This document shows positions 9,247 through 18,374 of a DNA stretch of 64,000 nucleotides, piece after piece. A model generated the notes under the pieces. The model searched no databases. It saw nothing but the letters and a program-made list of their open reading frames with translations, and was not told where the DNA came from. The translations under genes were made by a program, and so were the position numbers. Source of the stretch: Cellulosimicrobium cellulans (GTDB lineage Bacteria; Actinomycetota; Actinomycetes; Actinomycetales; Cellulomonadaceae); contig NZ_VEGH01000006.1 in NCBI RefSeq assembly GCF_007679345.1, positions 62,001 through 126,000 on the forward strand. The letters run 5' to 3'. Position 1 is the first letter of the stretch, and each line of letters opens with the position of its first letter.

Positions 9247-12200
9247 TCAGGCCGGGCCGTAGGCGGCCAGGCTGACGAGGGACACGGGCCAGGACGGCTC
9301 CGGCTGCACCGGCTCCCAGGCCGGGAGCAGGCCGCCGGTCTGACCGCCGTAGTTGGCGCTCGGCACGGTGACGTCCCGCTGGGTCGTCGACGGCACCGTC
9401 ACCCGCACGGCGGTGACGTCCGGGACGGCGTCGAAGCGCACGGTGCTGGTCCGGTCGAAGAACGCGTCCGACACCCGGCCGACCTCCGACCAGCCGTCCG
9501 CGGTCTCCACCTCGACCACGGCGTCCTTGAGCCCCGCGGTGCAGCACCGGATGCCGGCCGAGCCGAGGACGACCCGGTCGACCGCGGCGGGCGCGGCCAG
9601 GTCGACCTGCACCCAGGGCTCGACGTCCGGGCCGTCGGCCGTCGTGGGGCCGGCGCGCCAGGGACTCGCCTCCGCGCCCTCGGTCGTGACCAGGTCGGCC
9701 GGTTCGCCCTCCGACGTGGAGGACGCGGTGACCGCCCCGCCGGCGAGCAGGTTGGTCGTCGTGGGCTCCGCGGCCTCGACGTCCAGCTCCGCGCCGCCCG
9801 CGTCGAGGAACAGCGGCGAGCCCGTCACCTGGAGCGTTGCGGGTCCGTCGGCGGGCACCTCGACCTGCGAGGTGCCGCCGTAGACGTCGGTGACGGTGAC
9901 CGTCGCGCCGCCGGGCGCCGAGAGCGCGACCGCGGTGTCCGCGTCGAGGGTCCACACGGCCGTGAGCGGCCCGTCGGCGCCGGAGCCCGCGTCCCCCCTC
10001 CCGGACCGCGGGCCGAGCGTCATCGCCCGGACCACCGGGTCGGCGACCTCCAGGGGCTCCGCCGCGGGGCGGCCCGCCAGCAGGGCGGAGGTCGTCGTCA
10101 TGGCCAGCGCGCCGGGCTTCACGAACGAGCCGACCTGGAGCAGCGACCACGAGTTGTCACCCTCGCCCCACCCGCCCTCGCTGAAGAAGTACATCCACGC
10201 GTCGACGCCGAGGGCGCTCTGCCACAGCGAGGTGCGGGCCACGTCGTACGCCTGACCCCACTCGTTCGCGGGGCCGTCCGACCACCAGCCCGACTCGGTG
10301 TTCCAGATCTCGACGTCGCCGCAGGACGCGAGCACCTCGCGCAGCTCGGCGATCTGGCCGATCGGGCCGTCCGCGCCCTCCTCGTCCCAGGACCGGTTCA
10401 GCCCGGTGTACGGGTGGATCCCGACGACGTCCCACGAGGCGCACGCGCCGGCGTCCACGGCCTGCCGGTACCAGGGGACGATGACGTTGAGGGCGTTGCC
10501 GCCGATGATGCGGGCGTCGGGGTCCACGCCCTTGACCGCGCGGGCGAACGGCGCGAGCACCTGGGTCGCGTAGGCGGCCCCGTCACCGAACCCGGTGTTG
10601 TTCGGCTCGTTCCAGGGCGCCCAGTCCACGATGTCGGGCGCCCCGGCGTGCACAGCGGTGGCGATCGCCGTGACCCAGGCCTCCCACGTCCCGTCGGTCA
10701 CCGCCTGCTGCGCGCGCTCGTCGGCCTCCCCGACCTGCAGGTACAGGTGCACCCCGCGCTCGGCGGCCTCCTCGGCGGCGGCGGCCAGCCCGGCGAACGG
10801 GTCGTCCTCCTCGGCTCCCGGCAGCGCGGAGAGGTCGAGCGCGGCGACCGACGGGGTCGCGCCCTCGGGGACCATCCCCGCGAAGTCGAGCTGCACCCGG
10901 TGCGTCCCGACGCCGAGCTCGTCGGCGAGCTGCACCCCGCGCAGCGGGCCCGCGCCGCCCCAGTCCGCGCCCTCGGCGAGGGAGTCCGGGTCGAAGGTCG
11001 CGCCCGGCGCGCCGACGGCGTACCGCAGGCAGGTGGCCGTGCGGACCTCGCCGGTCGCCTTCTCCACCAGCGTGGCGTGGACCTGGTACGGCCCGGGCCG
11101 TGCCTCGGGGAGGTCCAGCGGCACCCGGCCGCCGTCGGCGGGGATCGCCACCGTGCCGGTGACCGGCTCGACGGCGGGCCGCAGCCCGGGATCGCCCGTC
11201 ACCTCGTAGCGGACCTCGTAGTCGTCGGCCACGGCGCCCCACCACGGGTCGAACGTGGCGTAGGCCTCGGGCGTCTCGCCGTCGGCGAAGTAGTCGTACG
11301 TCGCGTCCGTGGCCAGACCCGCGCCGTAGCCCAGCCGGTCGGTGGTGGTCGCGACGTTCTGGTTCCAGGTGATCGGCGCGTCGAGCAGCGCGCGCATCGT
11401 CGCCGTGGCGGAGCGCGCGAGCTGGACGGTGCCGTCGTCGGACTTCGACAGGAACACGTAGTCGTCCCCGACCCGCAGCAGCGGCGTCCCGTCGACGAGC
11501 CGGAACGTCGAGCCCTGGCCCATCCCGGACAGCGCGACCTTGCGCCACATCCCGTCGGCGCCGATCTCGACGACGCGCCAGGTCGGCCCGGAGAGCAGGA
11601 ACCCCTCGTCGTCCGGTGACGGCACGATGCCGGTCGGGTGCTCCAGGGTCTGCGGCCTGCCGTTGGCCGAGTCCGCGACCTTCGTCCCGCCGACCTCGAG
11701 CAGCTGCTCGCCCGAGGCGGCGAACCGGCGCAGCGTGGTGTAGGACGGCGTGGCCTCGGCGTCGACGTCGCTCAGCACGAACAGGCTGCCGTCGGGCTGC
11801 GGGTAGAAGCGCGGCCCGAACCCCCAGTCCAGCTCCGGGCCGTCCGAGACGGACCCGTCGCCGTGCAGCAGCACCGGGGTGGTCGACCGGGTCAGGACGG
11901 CGGCGCCGACGACCCCGTCCTCGCCGGCGGTCCACGGGATCACCGCCAGCACCTGCCCCTCGTCCCGTGCGCCCAGGTCCCAGGTGGTGCCGGCCCGGCC
12001 GGAACCGGTCCACGAGCCGACGGCGGTGCCCGCCGGGTCGCCCGCCGGTGCGAGCACGGCGCCGTCCGGAGCCAGGGTGAAGCTGCCGGGTGCCGTGCCG
12101 TCCGCCGGCGGCTCGAGCCGGATCGTCCCGTCCGCCGCGCCCGCCTGCGTCCACCGGGTGACGACGAGGGCGTCGTCCGTGCGGACGGAGGTCGCGAGGT

Positions 12201-12504
12201 GCTCACCGACCGCCTCGAGGCCGGAGACCTGACCGCCGACCGCCTGCTCGAGGTCGGCGACCAGGACCTCGGGCTCGGTCGCCGGCGTGCCGGCGGCCAG
12301 CGCCGCGAACCGGTCCGGGTCGGCGACCCCGCACATCCGCACGGTCGGGTCGCCCGCCACCGGGACGTCGGCGGCGGACACCGCCTGCCCGCGGTCGCGG
12401 GTCAGGGCGACCGCGCCCCCCGCGGCCACCAGGGCGACGGCGGTGACGCCGCCCACCACCGCCCAGCGGCGGCGCGCCCGGGGGGTCGCGGTCCTCGGCT
12501 CCAT
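9247..12504 (-). CDS. Membrane-anchored GH39-like glycosidase with discoidin-type domain
   Basis: 1085 residues. A basic N-terminus followed by one hydrophobic helix (about residues 15-35) points to export with membrane anchoring. Residues about 80-500 look like a beta-propeller or sandwich region. A TIM-barrel glycosidase follows, with WAPWNEPN (predicted acid/base Glu633) and EIWNTESGWW (predicted nucleophile Glu737), the clan GH-A arrangement closest to GH39. The last 130 residues (WVQVDLAAPAAVDRVVL) resemble an F5/8 type C (CBM32) carbohydrate-binding domain. The start is ATG at 12504 with GGAGGAACC before it. It may trim or remodel the exported polymer. Substrate is unknown. Confidence 0.78.
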   Translation of the reverse strand: MEPRTATPRARRRWAVVGGVTAVALVAAGGAVALTRDRGQAVSAADVPVAGDPTVRMCGVADPDRFAALAAGTPATEPEVLVADLEQAVGGQVSGLEAVGEHLATSVRTDDALVVTRWTQAGAADGTIRLEPPADGTAPGSFTLAPDGAVLAPAGDPAGTAVGSWTGSGRAGTTWDLGARDEGQVLAVIPWTAGEDGVVGAAVLTRSTTPVLLHGDGSVSDGPELDWGFGPRFYPQPDGSLFVLSDVDAEATPSYTTLRRFAASGEQLLEVGGTKVADSANGRPQTLEHPTGIVPSPDDEGFLLSGPTWRVVEIGADGMWRKVALSGMGQGSTFRLVDGTPLLRVGDDYVFLSKSDDGTVQLARSATATMRALLDAPITWNQNVATTTDRLGYGAGLATDATYDYFADGETPEAYATFDPWWGAVADDYEVRYEVTGDPGLRPAVEPVTGTVAIPADGGRVPLDLPEARPGPYQVHATLVEKATGEVRTATCLRYAVGAPGATFDPDSLAEGADWGGAGPLRGVQLADELGVGTHRVQLDFAGMVPEGATPSVAALDLSALPGAEEDDPFAGLAAAAEEAAERGVHLYLQVGEADERAQQAVTDGTWEAWVTAIATAVHAGAPDIVDWAPWNEPNNTGFGDGAAYATQVLAPFARAVKGVDPDARIIGGNALNVIVPWYRQAVDAGACASWDVVGIHPYTGLNRSWDEEGADGPIGQIAELREVLASCGDVEIWNTESGWWSDGPANEWGQAYDVARTSLWQSALGVDAWMYFFSEGGWGEGDNSWSLLQVGSFVKPGALAMTTTSALLAGRPAAEPLEVADPVVRAMTLGPRSGRGDAGSGADGPLTAVWTLDADTAVALSAPGGATVTVTDVYGGTSQVEVPADGPATLQVTGSPLFLDAGGAELDVEAAEPTTTNLLAGGAVTASSTSEGEPADLVTTEGAEASPWRAGPTTADGPDVEPWVQVDLAAPAAVDRVVLGSAGIRCCTAGLKDAVVEVETADGWSEVGRVSDAFFDRTSTVRFDAVPDVTAVRVTVPSTTQRDVTVPSANYGGQTGGLLPAWEPVQPEPSWPVSLVSLAAYGPA

Positions 12505-12527
12505 CGGTTCCTCCGTCGCCCGCACGC

Positions 12528-13352
12528 TCAGATCACGTCCGCGAAGCCGCGTTCCATCTTCGAGAAGATCAGCGCGCCGCCGACGAACACCGCGACGCTC
12601 ACCCCGGCGGTCGCGGCCAGCTGCCACGTGTCCGGCTGCGCGAGGCCGAGGAGCGCCCACCGGAACCCCTCGAGGATCCAGGTCAGCGGGTTGATGTCGA
12701 ACAGCCAGCGGACCGACTCGCCGACTTCGCTGAGCGAGTACGCGAGCGGGCTGGCGTACAGCAGGGTCTGCAGCGCGAACGGCACCACGTAGGCGATGTC
12801 GCGGAACTTGACCATCAGCGCGGAGGCGGCCATGCCGAGGCCCGAGCCGAGCAGGATCACCGCGAGGATCCACAGCGGAAGCGTGAGCACCGCCCAGGTG
12901 ATCTGGATGTCGTAGAAGATGATCAGCCCGACCATCAGCACGCTCGCCACCAGGAAGTCCACCAGCACCGACAGCACCGACGACAGCGGCACCAGCAGCC
13001 GCGGGAAGAACACCTTGGACACCAGCGCCTGGTTGTTCACCAGCGACGGTGCGGCCCGGGACACGATCCCGTTGAACAGCGTCCACGCCAGCATGCCGGT
13101 GAACGAGAACACGAAGTACGGCACGCCGTCGCTGCCGAGGTCGGCGATCTCGCCGAACACGATCGAGAAGATGCCGGCGCTGAGCAGCGGCTGCAGCACC
13201 ACCCAGATCACGCCGAGCGCGGTCTGGCGGTAGCGCAGCTTGAGGTCGCGGACACCGAACCGGGTGAAGACCTCGCGGGCCTCCCACATCTCGCGCCACG
13301 CCGGCAGCGGCAGGCGGCCGGGCGGGTTGATGACAGTCGTGCGCGTGGCCAT
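12528..13352 (-). CDS. wzm: ABC-2 polysaccharide exporter permease (Wzm type)
   Basis: 274 residues with six predicted membrane helices. The Arg-rich cytoplasmic segment FTRFGVRDLKLRYRQTALGVIWVVLQPLL near the N-terminus is diagnostic for TagG/Wzm/KpsM permeases, as is the C-terminal INPLTWILEGFRWALLG. It forms the membrane channel that exports a lipid-linked polysaccharide or teichoic-acid-like polymer. It lies only 3 bp downstream of the ATPase gene, its obligate partner. The symbol describes the family; the exact polymer is not known. Confidence 0.9.
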   Translation of the reverse strand: MATRTTVINPPGRLPLPAWREMWEAREVFTRFGVRDLKLRYRQTALGVIWVVLQPLLSAGIFSIVFGEIADLGSDGVPYFVFSFTGMLAWTLFNGIVSRAAPSLVNNQALVSKVFFPRLLVPLSSVLSVLVDFLVASVLMVGLIIFYDIQITWAVLTLPLWILAVILLGSGLGMAASALMVKFRDIAYVVPFALQTLLYASPLAYSLSEVGESVRWLFDINPLTWILEGFRWALLGLAQPDTWQLAATAGVSVAVFVGGALIFSKMERGFADVI

Positions 13353-13355
13353 CGC

Positions 13356-14564
13356 TCAGCGCCTCTCGTAGTCGAAGTCGGCGAGGACGAGGCCGGCGTC
13401 GAGCCCCTCGTCGGACACGGCCTGCGGGTAGGGCAGCACCGGGTGGATCTCGAACCGGCCGGCGCCCTCGAACGCGTCGAGCACCCCGGAGGAGCACACG
13501 AACAGGTCCACGGTGTACTCGCCCGGCTTGAGCCAGGGCTCCTTGATCGTCAGCGCGAGCTTCTGCTCCTGCGCCGGGTCCAGCCACAGGCCGCTGACCC
13601 GGGAGTCGCACTGCAGGATCGTGGTGCCGTGCCGGTCGTTGATGTGGCACGAGACGAAGTACTTGCCGATGTAGTCCGCGTTGGCCGACACCAGGAACTC
13701 GATGGTCTTCGGCTCGGTGGTCTTGTAGAGCGGGCTGGACACGGTCGCCGAGGTGATGCGCACCTCGCCCGACCCCGGCCGGCGGTCGATGTCGGTCTGG
13801 CTGATCGCGACCCGGTCCCGGCTGGTCTGGTACAGCTCGATCGCGTCGTCGACGCTCCCGTGCATCACGAGCTTGCCGTGCTCCAGGAAGATCGCCGAGG
13901 TGCACAGGGTCTTGACGGTCTGGACCTGGTGCGACACGTACAGGACGGTCCGGCCCTCGGCGGCGACCGAGCGCATCCGGTCGAGGCACTTGGCCTGGAA
14001 CTCGGCGTCGCCGACCGCGAGCACCTCGTCGACCGCGAGGATCTCCGTGTCCAGGTGCGCGGCGACCGCGAACGCGAGCCGGACGTACATGCCGGAGGAG
14101 TACCGCTTCACGGGGGTGTCGAGGAACTTCTCGACGCCGGAGAACGCGACGATCTCGTCGAAGCGCTGCTTGATCTCGCTCTTGCGCATCCCGAGCAGCG
14201 TGCCGTTGAGGAAGACGTTCTCGCGGCCGGTGAGCTCCGGGTGGAAGCCGGTGCCGACCTCCAGCAGCGAGCCGACCCGGCCCGCGAGCTCGATCCGGCC
14301 CCGGGTGGGCGCGGCGACGCGGGTCAGCAGCTTGAGCAGCGTCGACTTGCCCGCGCCGTTGCGGCCCAGGATGCCGACGGCCTCGCCGCGGGGGATCTCG
14401 AAGCTCACCTCGTCGAGCGCGCGGAACTCCTCGAACTGCGGGCGCTGGAGCGGGTGCCGCAGGCGCTGCAGCACCGCCTCGGCGGCCGTGGACGGGGCGT
14501 CGTCGGAGGTGGCGATCCGGTACGACTTCCCGACCCCGGCGGCCCGGATGGCGACTTCGGTCAT
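13356..14564 (-). CDS. wzt: ABC polysaccharide exporter ATPase (Wzt type) with C-terminal binding domain
   Basis: 402 residues. The N-terminal nucleotide-binding domain has Walker A GRNGAGKST (about residue 73), the signature YSSGMYVRLAFAVA, Walker B ILAVDEVLAVGD and the switch His in VLYVSHQ. Residues about 250-402 form a beta-rich extension like the Wzt C-terminal domain that recognises the terminated end of the polymer. That implies the exported chain carries a specific non-reducing-end cap. The ATG start at 14564 overlaps the previous stop by 4 bp (ATGA). It pairs with the permease downstream. Confidence 0.9.
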   Translation of the reverse strand: MTEVAIRAAGVGKSYRIATSDDAPSTAAEAVLQRLRHPLQRPQFEEFRALDEVSFEIPRGEAVGILGRNGAGKSTLLKLLTRVAAPTRGRIELAGRVGSLLEVGTGFHPELTGRENVFLNGTLLGMRKSEIKQRFDEIVAFSGVEKFLDTPVKRYSSGMYVRLAFAVAAHLDTEILAVDEVLAVGDAEFQAKCLDRMRSVAAEGRTVLYVSHQVQTVKTLCTSAIFLEHGKLVMHGSVDDAIELYQTSRDRVAISQTDIDRRPGSGEVRITSATVSSPLYKTTEPKTIEFLVSANADYIGKYFVSCHINDRHGTTILQCDSRVSGLWLDPAQEQKLALTIKEPWLKPGEYTVDLFVCSSGVLDAFEGAGRFEIHPVLPYPQAVSDEGLDAGLVLADFDYERR

Positions 14565-15640
14565 GACTGGTCTCCGTGGTGGGGGGTCGGGGCGGCGGCG
14601 TACAGGCGCTCGTAGGCGTCGGCCACCGCGGTGAGCGAGAAGGTGCGGGACCGTTCGAGGCCCGCGGCGGACAGCGCGGCCCGGCGCGGGGCGTCGAGCA
14701 GCACGTCGGCCAGCGCGGCGCCGAGGTCGTCCAGCTCGGCGAGCACCGCGGCGCGGCCCTCGTCGGAGACGTACCGGGCGCCGACGTTCGGGGTGGCGAC
14801 GACCGGCAGGCCGCTCGCCATCGCCTCGGCGTACGGGATGCCGAAGCCCTCGTAGGACGACGGCAGGCAGAACACCCAGGCGCGGCGGTACGCGTCGGCC
14901 AGGTCCTCGTCGGACAGCCGGCCGAGCACCTTCACGCCCGGGCCGGGGTCGGCGGGCGCGTCCCGGGTGACCATCCACAGCTCGGCCTCGGGCACCCGCG
15001 GCAGCACGTCCCGGGCGAACGCGGCCGCCAGGTCCTTGCCGCGCTTGCGGCCGTGCCAGGTGCCGACGAACAGCACCACCGGGTGGTCGGCGCGGCCCTC
15101 GGCGTCGCCCGGGGCGAACCGGGCGGTGTCGACGCCGTTGGGGATCACGTCGTGCGACCGCGGCACCCAGCGCCGGGTCTGCGGCGAGACCACGACGACC
15201 CGGTCCGCGACGACGGACGCGAGCACCTCGGTGAACCCCAGGAGCAGCATCCGCAGCTTCTCCTTGGCGCCGCGGATGTGCCGGGCCTCCTCGAAGCAGG
15301 ACCCGTGCACCGTGCGGACGTGCAGCGGGGCGCGCCGGCGCCACAGCCAGTAGTCGTCGCCGTGCGCGTGCAGCACGTCGTAGCCGGTGAAGTCCTGCTT
15401 GCGCAGGTCGGTCGCGAACCGGAACGTGCGCAGCGAGCCCGACATGGCGACGTGCCGGTGGCCGTAGGCCGCGCCCGGCACCGGCGGGCAGTCGCTGAAC
15501 ATGTCGACGTGGTGCCCGCGGCGCGCCAGCTCGGTTGCGAGCTCGTGGGCCTGGAAGCCGACGCCGATCTTGCTGCCCGACGGGAGGTAGTAGGACAGCA
15601 TCGCGATGCGCAGCGGGGCCGCGGTGGTGGCCTCAGCCAT
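14561..15640 (-). CDS. GT4-family glycosyltransferase
   Basis: 359 residues. The N-terminal domain begins RIAMLSYYLPSGSKIGVGFQAHELATELARRGH, the usual GT4 acceptor loop. The C-terminal domain has VIPNGVDTARFAPGD, LFVGTWHGRKRGKDLA and SSYEGFGIPYAEAMASGLPVV with the E-x7-E pair. The start is ATG at 15640 and the gene overlaps the stop of the WbsX-like gene by 8 bp. It is encoded immediately before the ABC exporter genes, so it may act late in chain assembly or capping; that is an inference from gene order only. Confidence 0.85.
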   Translation of the reverse strand: MAEATTAAPLRIAMLSYYLPSGSKIGVGFQAHELATELARRGHHVDMFSDCPPVPGAAYGHRHVAMSGSLRTFRFATDLRKQDFTGYDVLHAHGDDYWLWRRRAPLHVRTVHGSCFEEARHIRGAKEKLRMLLLGFTEVLASVVADRVVVVSPQTRRWVPRSHDVIPNGVDTARFAPGDAEGRADHPVVLFVGTWHGRKRGKDLAAAFARDVLPRVPEAELWMVTRDAPADPGPGVKVLGRLSDEDLADAYRRAWVFCLPSSYEGFGIPYAEAMASGLPVVATPNVGARYVSDEGRAAVLAELDDLGAALADVLLDAPRRAALSAAGLERSRTFSLTAVADAYERLYAAAPTPHHGDQS

Positions 15641-16808
15641 GCGCGACGCCGTCCGTCGGGGCCGGGGCCGCGAGCGGGTGCGGGGTCAGCACCCGGGCCG
15701 GGGTGGTGGCGAGCGTGCTCGTCCCGGTCAGCCCGTCGCGCAGCGCCTCGAGCCACGCGTGGCCGTGCTCCAGGTCGGGCTCCAGGTAGTTGCCCTCGGC
15801 CCACTCGTTCCAGGACTTCACCCACAGCAGCCGCTCGGCGGGCCGGCGGTCCTGCAGGGTCGCGACGGCCTGGCGGACGTGCCGGCCGAACAGCTCGGGG
15901 GAGGAGCCGGTGATCGCGAGCCCGCGGGTCCCGGACCGGGGGGTGTTGTCCCAGTTCGGGTAGATGCACGGCTGCAGGTTCTCGGAGATCCCCTGCGGAG
16001 CGGGCTGGAAGTCGGGCGCGTAGGGGTAGACCTCGGGACGGCCGAGCTTGCGCCCGACCCGCATCCGCAGCACGTCGGCGCGGGTCTGCCGGGCGGGGAT
16101 CCGCATGTACACGCCCGAGTCGAAGCCCGCCGCGTCGACGTCGACGTACTTGGGGCCGCGGCCGAGCAGGTCCGACACCTCGGCCACCAGGTACAGCCCC
16201 GGCAGCCCGGCCGCGCGGGCCATGCCCTGCCAGCGGTCCACGAAGGCCGCGGCGTCCGGCAGGTCCTCCGGGCGGAACACGTAGAACACGGGGCGGTCGT
16301 CCACCCGCAGGTACCGCTCGTCCCGGAACGCGGGCAGCAGCGAGTCGAAGTGCGCCTGCTCGTCGTCCGGGCCGGGGTAGGTCTGCTCCATCAGGACGCG
16401 GTCGCTGGCGCCGTGCCAGATCCCGCTCCAGGTCTGGTTGGCCCAGGCGAGGCAGAACTTCACCGACGGGGCCCCGGACGCGAGCACCTCGGTGAACGGG
16501 CGCTCGAGGATCCGCCGGCCGCCGCCGAACCAGTAGTGCCAGTAGATGAACGCCTCGACGCCGTACTGCTGCGCCAGGTCGCTCTGCGCCTCGCGGGCCT
16601 CGGGCATCCGCAGGTCGTAGAACCCCAGGTCCGCCGGCAGGTGCGGCTGGTTGTGGCCCCGGAACAGCGGGCGGGCCTTCGCGGCGTTGCGCCACTCGGT
16701 GAAGCCCGGGCCCCACCACGCGTCGTTCTCCGGCACCGGGTGGAACTGGGGCAGGTAGAACGTGACGGCGCGGGCGCGCAGGTCCGTGCTGCTGTCGGTG
16801 GACGGCAC
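15633..16808 (-). CDS. WbsX-like glycosyltransferase / GH99-like protein
   Basis: 391 residues. The sequence AVTFYLPQFHPVPENDAWWGPGFTEW at the N-terminus and GFYDLRMPEAREAQ, WANQTWSG and LLWVKSWNEWAEGNYLEPD further on define the WbsX family (Glyco_tran_WbsX), common in O-antigen and exopolysaccharide loci. The fold is related to GH99 TIM barrels, but members are usually annotated as glycosyltransferases. The GTG start at 16808 has a strong AGGAGAGGGGGG ribosome site. It is the first gene of the 11-gene leftward operon, and the shared motif lies about 90-120 bp upstream. Confidence 0.82.
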   Translation of the reverse strand: MPSTDSSTDLRARAVTFYLPQFHPVPENDAWWGPGFTEWRNAAKARPLFRGHNQPHLPADLGFYDLRMPEAREAQSDLAQQYGVEAFIYWHYWFGGGRRILERPFTEVLASGAPSVKFCLAWANQTWSGIWHGASDRVLMEQTYPGPDDEQAHFDSLLPAFRDERYLRVDDRPVFYVFRPEDLPDAAAFVDRWQGMARAAGLPGLYLVAEVSDLLGRGPKYVDVDAAGFDSGVYMRIPARQTRADVLRMRVGRKLGRPEVYPYAPDFQPAPQGISENLQPCIYPNWDNTPRSGTRGLAITGSSPELFGRHVRQAVATLQDRRPAERLLWVKSWNEWAEGNYLEPDLEHGHAWLEALRDGLTGTSTLATTPARVLTPHPLAAPAPTDGVAHG

Positions 16809-16897
16809 GGTCCCCCCTCTCCTGGTGGTCCTGGGTGGCCGAGGGGGACGGGTCGTCGCCCCCAGGCCCGTTCCTGCTGGGATGCAGCCTATGAGTA

Positions 16898-16931
16898 GAT
16901 TTGTCCGGTTTGTCCGTCGACCCCGGGTGAA
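16898..16931 (-). promoter_or_regulatory. Polysaccharide-locus motif, copy b (tandem core)
   Basis: Read on the plus strand, GATTTGTCCG is followed immediately by GTTTGTCCG, then 8 bases, then GGGTGAA. It is the only long AT-containing stretch in a 282-bp gap and lies about 90-120 bp before the start of the 11-gene operon. The core is in the opposite orientation to the gene, unlike copies c, e and f, so a DNA-binding operator fits better here than a strictly strand-specific RNA signal. Confidence 0.55.
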
Positions 16932-17012
16932 GCCGTTGGCATCCGGGTGACGCGCCCGGGGCGGCCGCGCGCACCCGCGCCGGAGGAGGCCGTGCCGGGC
17001 GCGGCAGCTCGC

Positions 17013-17046
17013 GCCGAGCGCGGTAGCGGGAGCCACCGCGCTCGGC
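17013..17046 (-). terminator. Hairpin terminator after the CDP-sugar cassette
   Basis: A perfect 12-bp stem (GCCGAGCGCGGT paired with ACCGCGCTCGGC) encloses a 10-base loop, 45 bp past the stop of the oxidoreductase gene at 17091. There is no T-run, as is usual in GC-rich actinobacteria. Part of the right arm recurs once more just beside it. Confidence 0.55.
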
Positions 17047-17090
17047 GGGAGCCACCGCGCTCGGCGCGCGGCGGCCGGCGGCCGGGCCGG

Positions 17091-18374
17091 TCAGGCCAGG
17101 GCGGCCTGGGCCTCGCGGAGCGCGTCGACCAGGCGGCCCTCGGGGAGGCGGACGTCGTCGTAGGTCAGGGTGGCGTCCTTGGGGACGTCCCGGACGAGGA
17201 CGCAGCCCTCGGCCACGCCGACGGGGAGCAGCCGCTCGTCCCGCGTGATCGCCGCCTTCTCGGCCTGGCCGTAGTAGTGGTACCCGCCGAGCGCGTCGAG
17301 GACGGTGCCCGCGGCCAGGTCGGTCTTGGCCGTCGTCACGACCTCGACGCTCGCCGCCCCGAGCGGCCGGATCGTCGCGTCGCCGAGGAGCGCGGCCCGG
17401 GCGATCGTCGTCGGCACCTCGAAGTGGCACAGGTGGTAGGGCTGGTAGAACGAGTAGAGCGGCCCGGTGCCCAGCTTGTAGAGCTCCAGGTAGTGCCGCT
17501 GCTTCGGGTCGTCGTGCGTCGCCAGGATGTAGACGCCCGGCCCGGGCCGCGCCCCGACCACGTAGTCCACGGCGCCGCCCAGCGCGCGGAGCTCGTCCAC
17601 GTCGTACCGGGTCGTCAGCTCGTCGACGTGCCCGTCGTGGTCCATGCCGAGCATCCCGCGCCGGTGCACGGACATGCCGGTCGCGTTGGCGACGAGCGCC
17701 TGCTCCACCGACACCTTGGTGCCGTCCGCGAACGACGTGACCATGTGCGGGTCCTGCCCCCACCGCTCGGCGAACGCCTTCTGCGTGGTGGGGGTGCGGT
17801 ACTCGTCCTGCAGGCCCTTGATGTTGCCCGCGACCAGCGGCGTCAGCCCGAGCCCGGTGACGAACCGGTGCAGGTTCATCTGCACGCCGGGCTGGTCGCC
17901 GTCGCAGCCCGTGTAGACGACGCCGGCCTTGTCGGCCAGGCGGGCGAGCTCGCCGCCGACCGTGGCGTCGACCTCCGCGTTCATCAGCACCAGGTGCTTG
18001 CCGTGCTCGAAGCAGGCGAGCGCGACGTGCGCGCCGAACTCCACGGCGCCGGTCACGTCCACCACCACGTCGACCGCGTCGGACGCGATCGCCACGCGGT
18101 AGTCGGCGGTCACGGCCGGGGTCCCGGACGCGGCGGCGCGAGCGAGGGCGGCGGGGGAGTCGACCTCGACGACGCCCGTGAGCCCCGCCTCGGTGTACGC
18201 CCGGACGCCCTGCTCGGGGTGCCGGGCGGCGATCGCGACGACGTCCATCCCGGGCACGGAGTTGACGATCTGGTTCACCAGGCCGCGGCCCATGAACCCG
18301 GCGCCGACCAGCGCCACCCGGATCGGCTTCCCGTCGGCCTGGCGCGCCTTCAGCAGCGAGTCGACGACGATCAC
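17091..18374 (-). CDS. NAD(P)-dependent oxidoreductase with C-terminal SAF domain
   Basis: 427 residues. An N-terminal Rossmann fold has VALVGAGFMGRGLVNQI near residues 20-36, followed by a homoserine-dehydrogenase-like region (VVVDVTGAVEFGAHVALACFEHGKHLVLMNAEVD). The last 80 residues contain an SAF-like domain (KTDLAAGTVLDALGGYHYYGQAE, then DVPKDATLTYDDV). This type recurs in nucleotide-sugar clusters of surface polysaccharides, where it is thought to oxidise or reduce a sugar intermediate. The GTG start at 18374 overlaps the RmlC-like stop by 4 bp. The exact reaction is unknown. Confidence 0.75.
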   Translation of the reverse strand: MIVVDSLLKARQADGKPIRVALVGAGFMGRGLVNQIVNSVPGMDVVAIAARHPEQGVRAYTEAGLTGVVEVDSPAALARAAASGTPAVTADYRVAIASDAVDVVVDVTGAVEFGAHVALACFEHGKHLVLMNAEVDATVGGELARLADKAGVVYTGCDGDQPGVQMNLHRFVTGLGLTPLVAGNIKGLQDEYRTPTTQKAFAERWGQDPHMVTSFADGTKVSVEQALVANATGMSVHRRGMLGMDHDGHVDELTTRYDVDELRALGGAVDYVVGARPGPGVYILATHDDPKQRHYLELYKLGTGPLYSFYQPYHLCHFEVPTTIARAALLGDATIRPLGAASVEVVTTAKTDLAAGTVLDALGGYHYYGQAEKAAITRDERLLPVGVAEGCVLVRDVPKDATLTYDDVRLPEGRLVDALREAQAALA

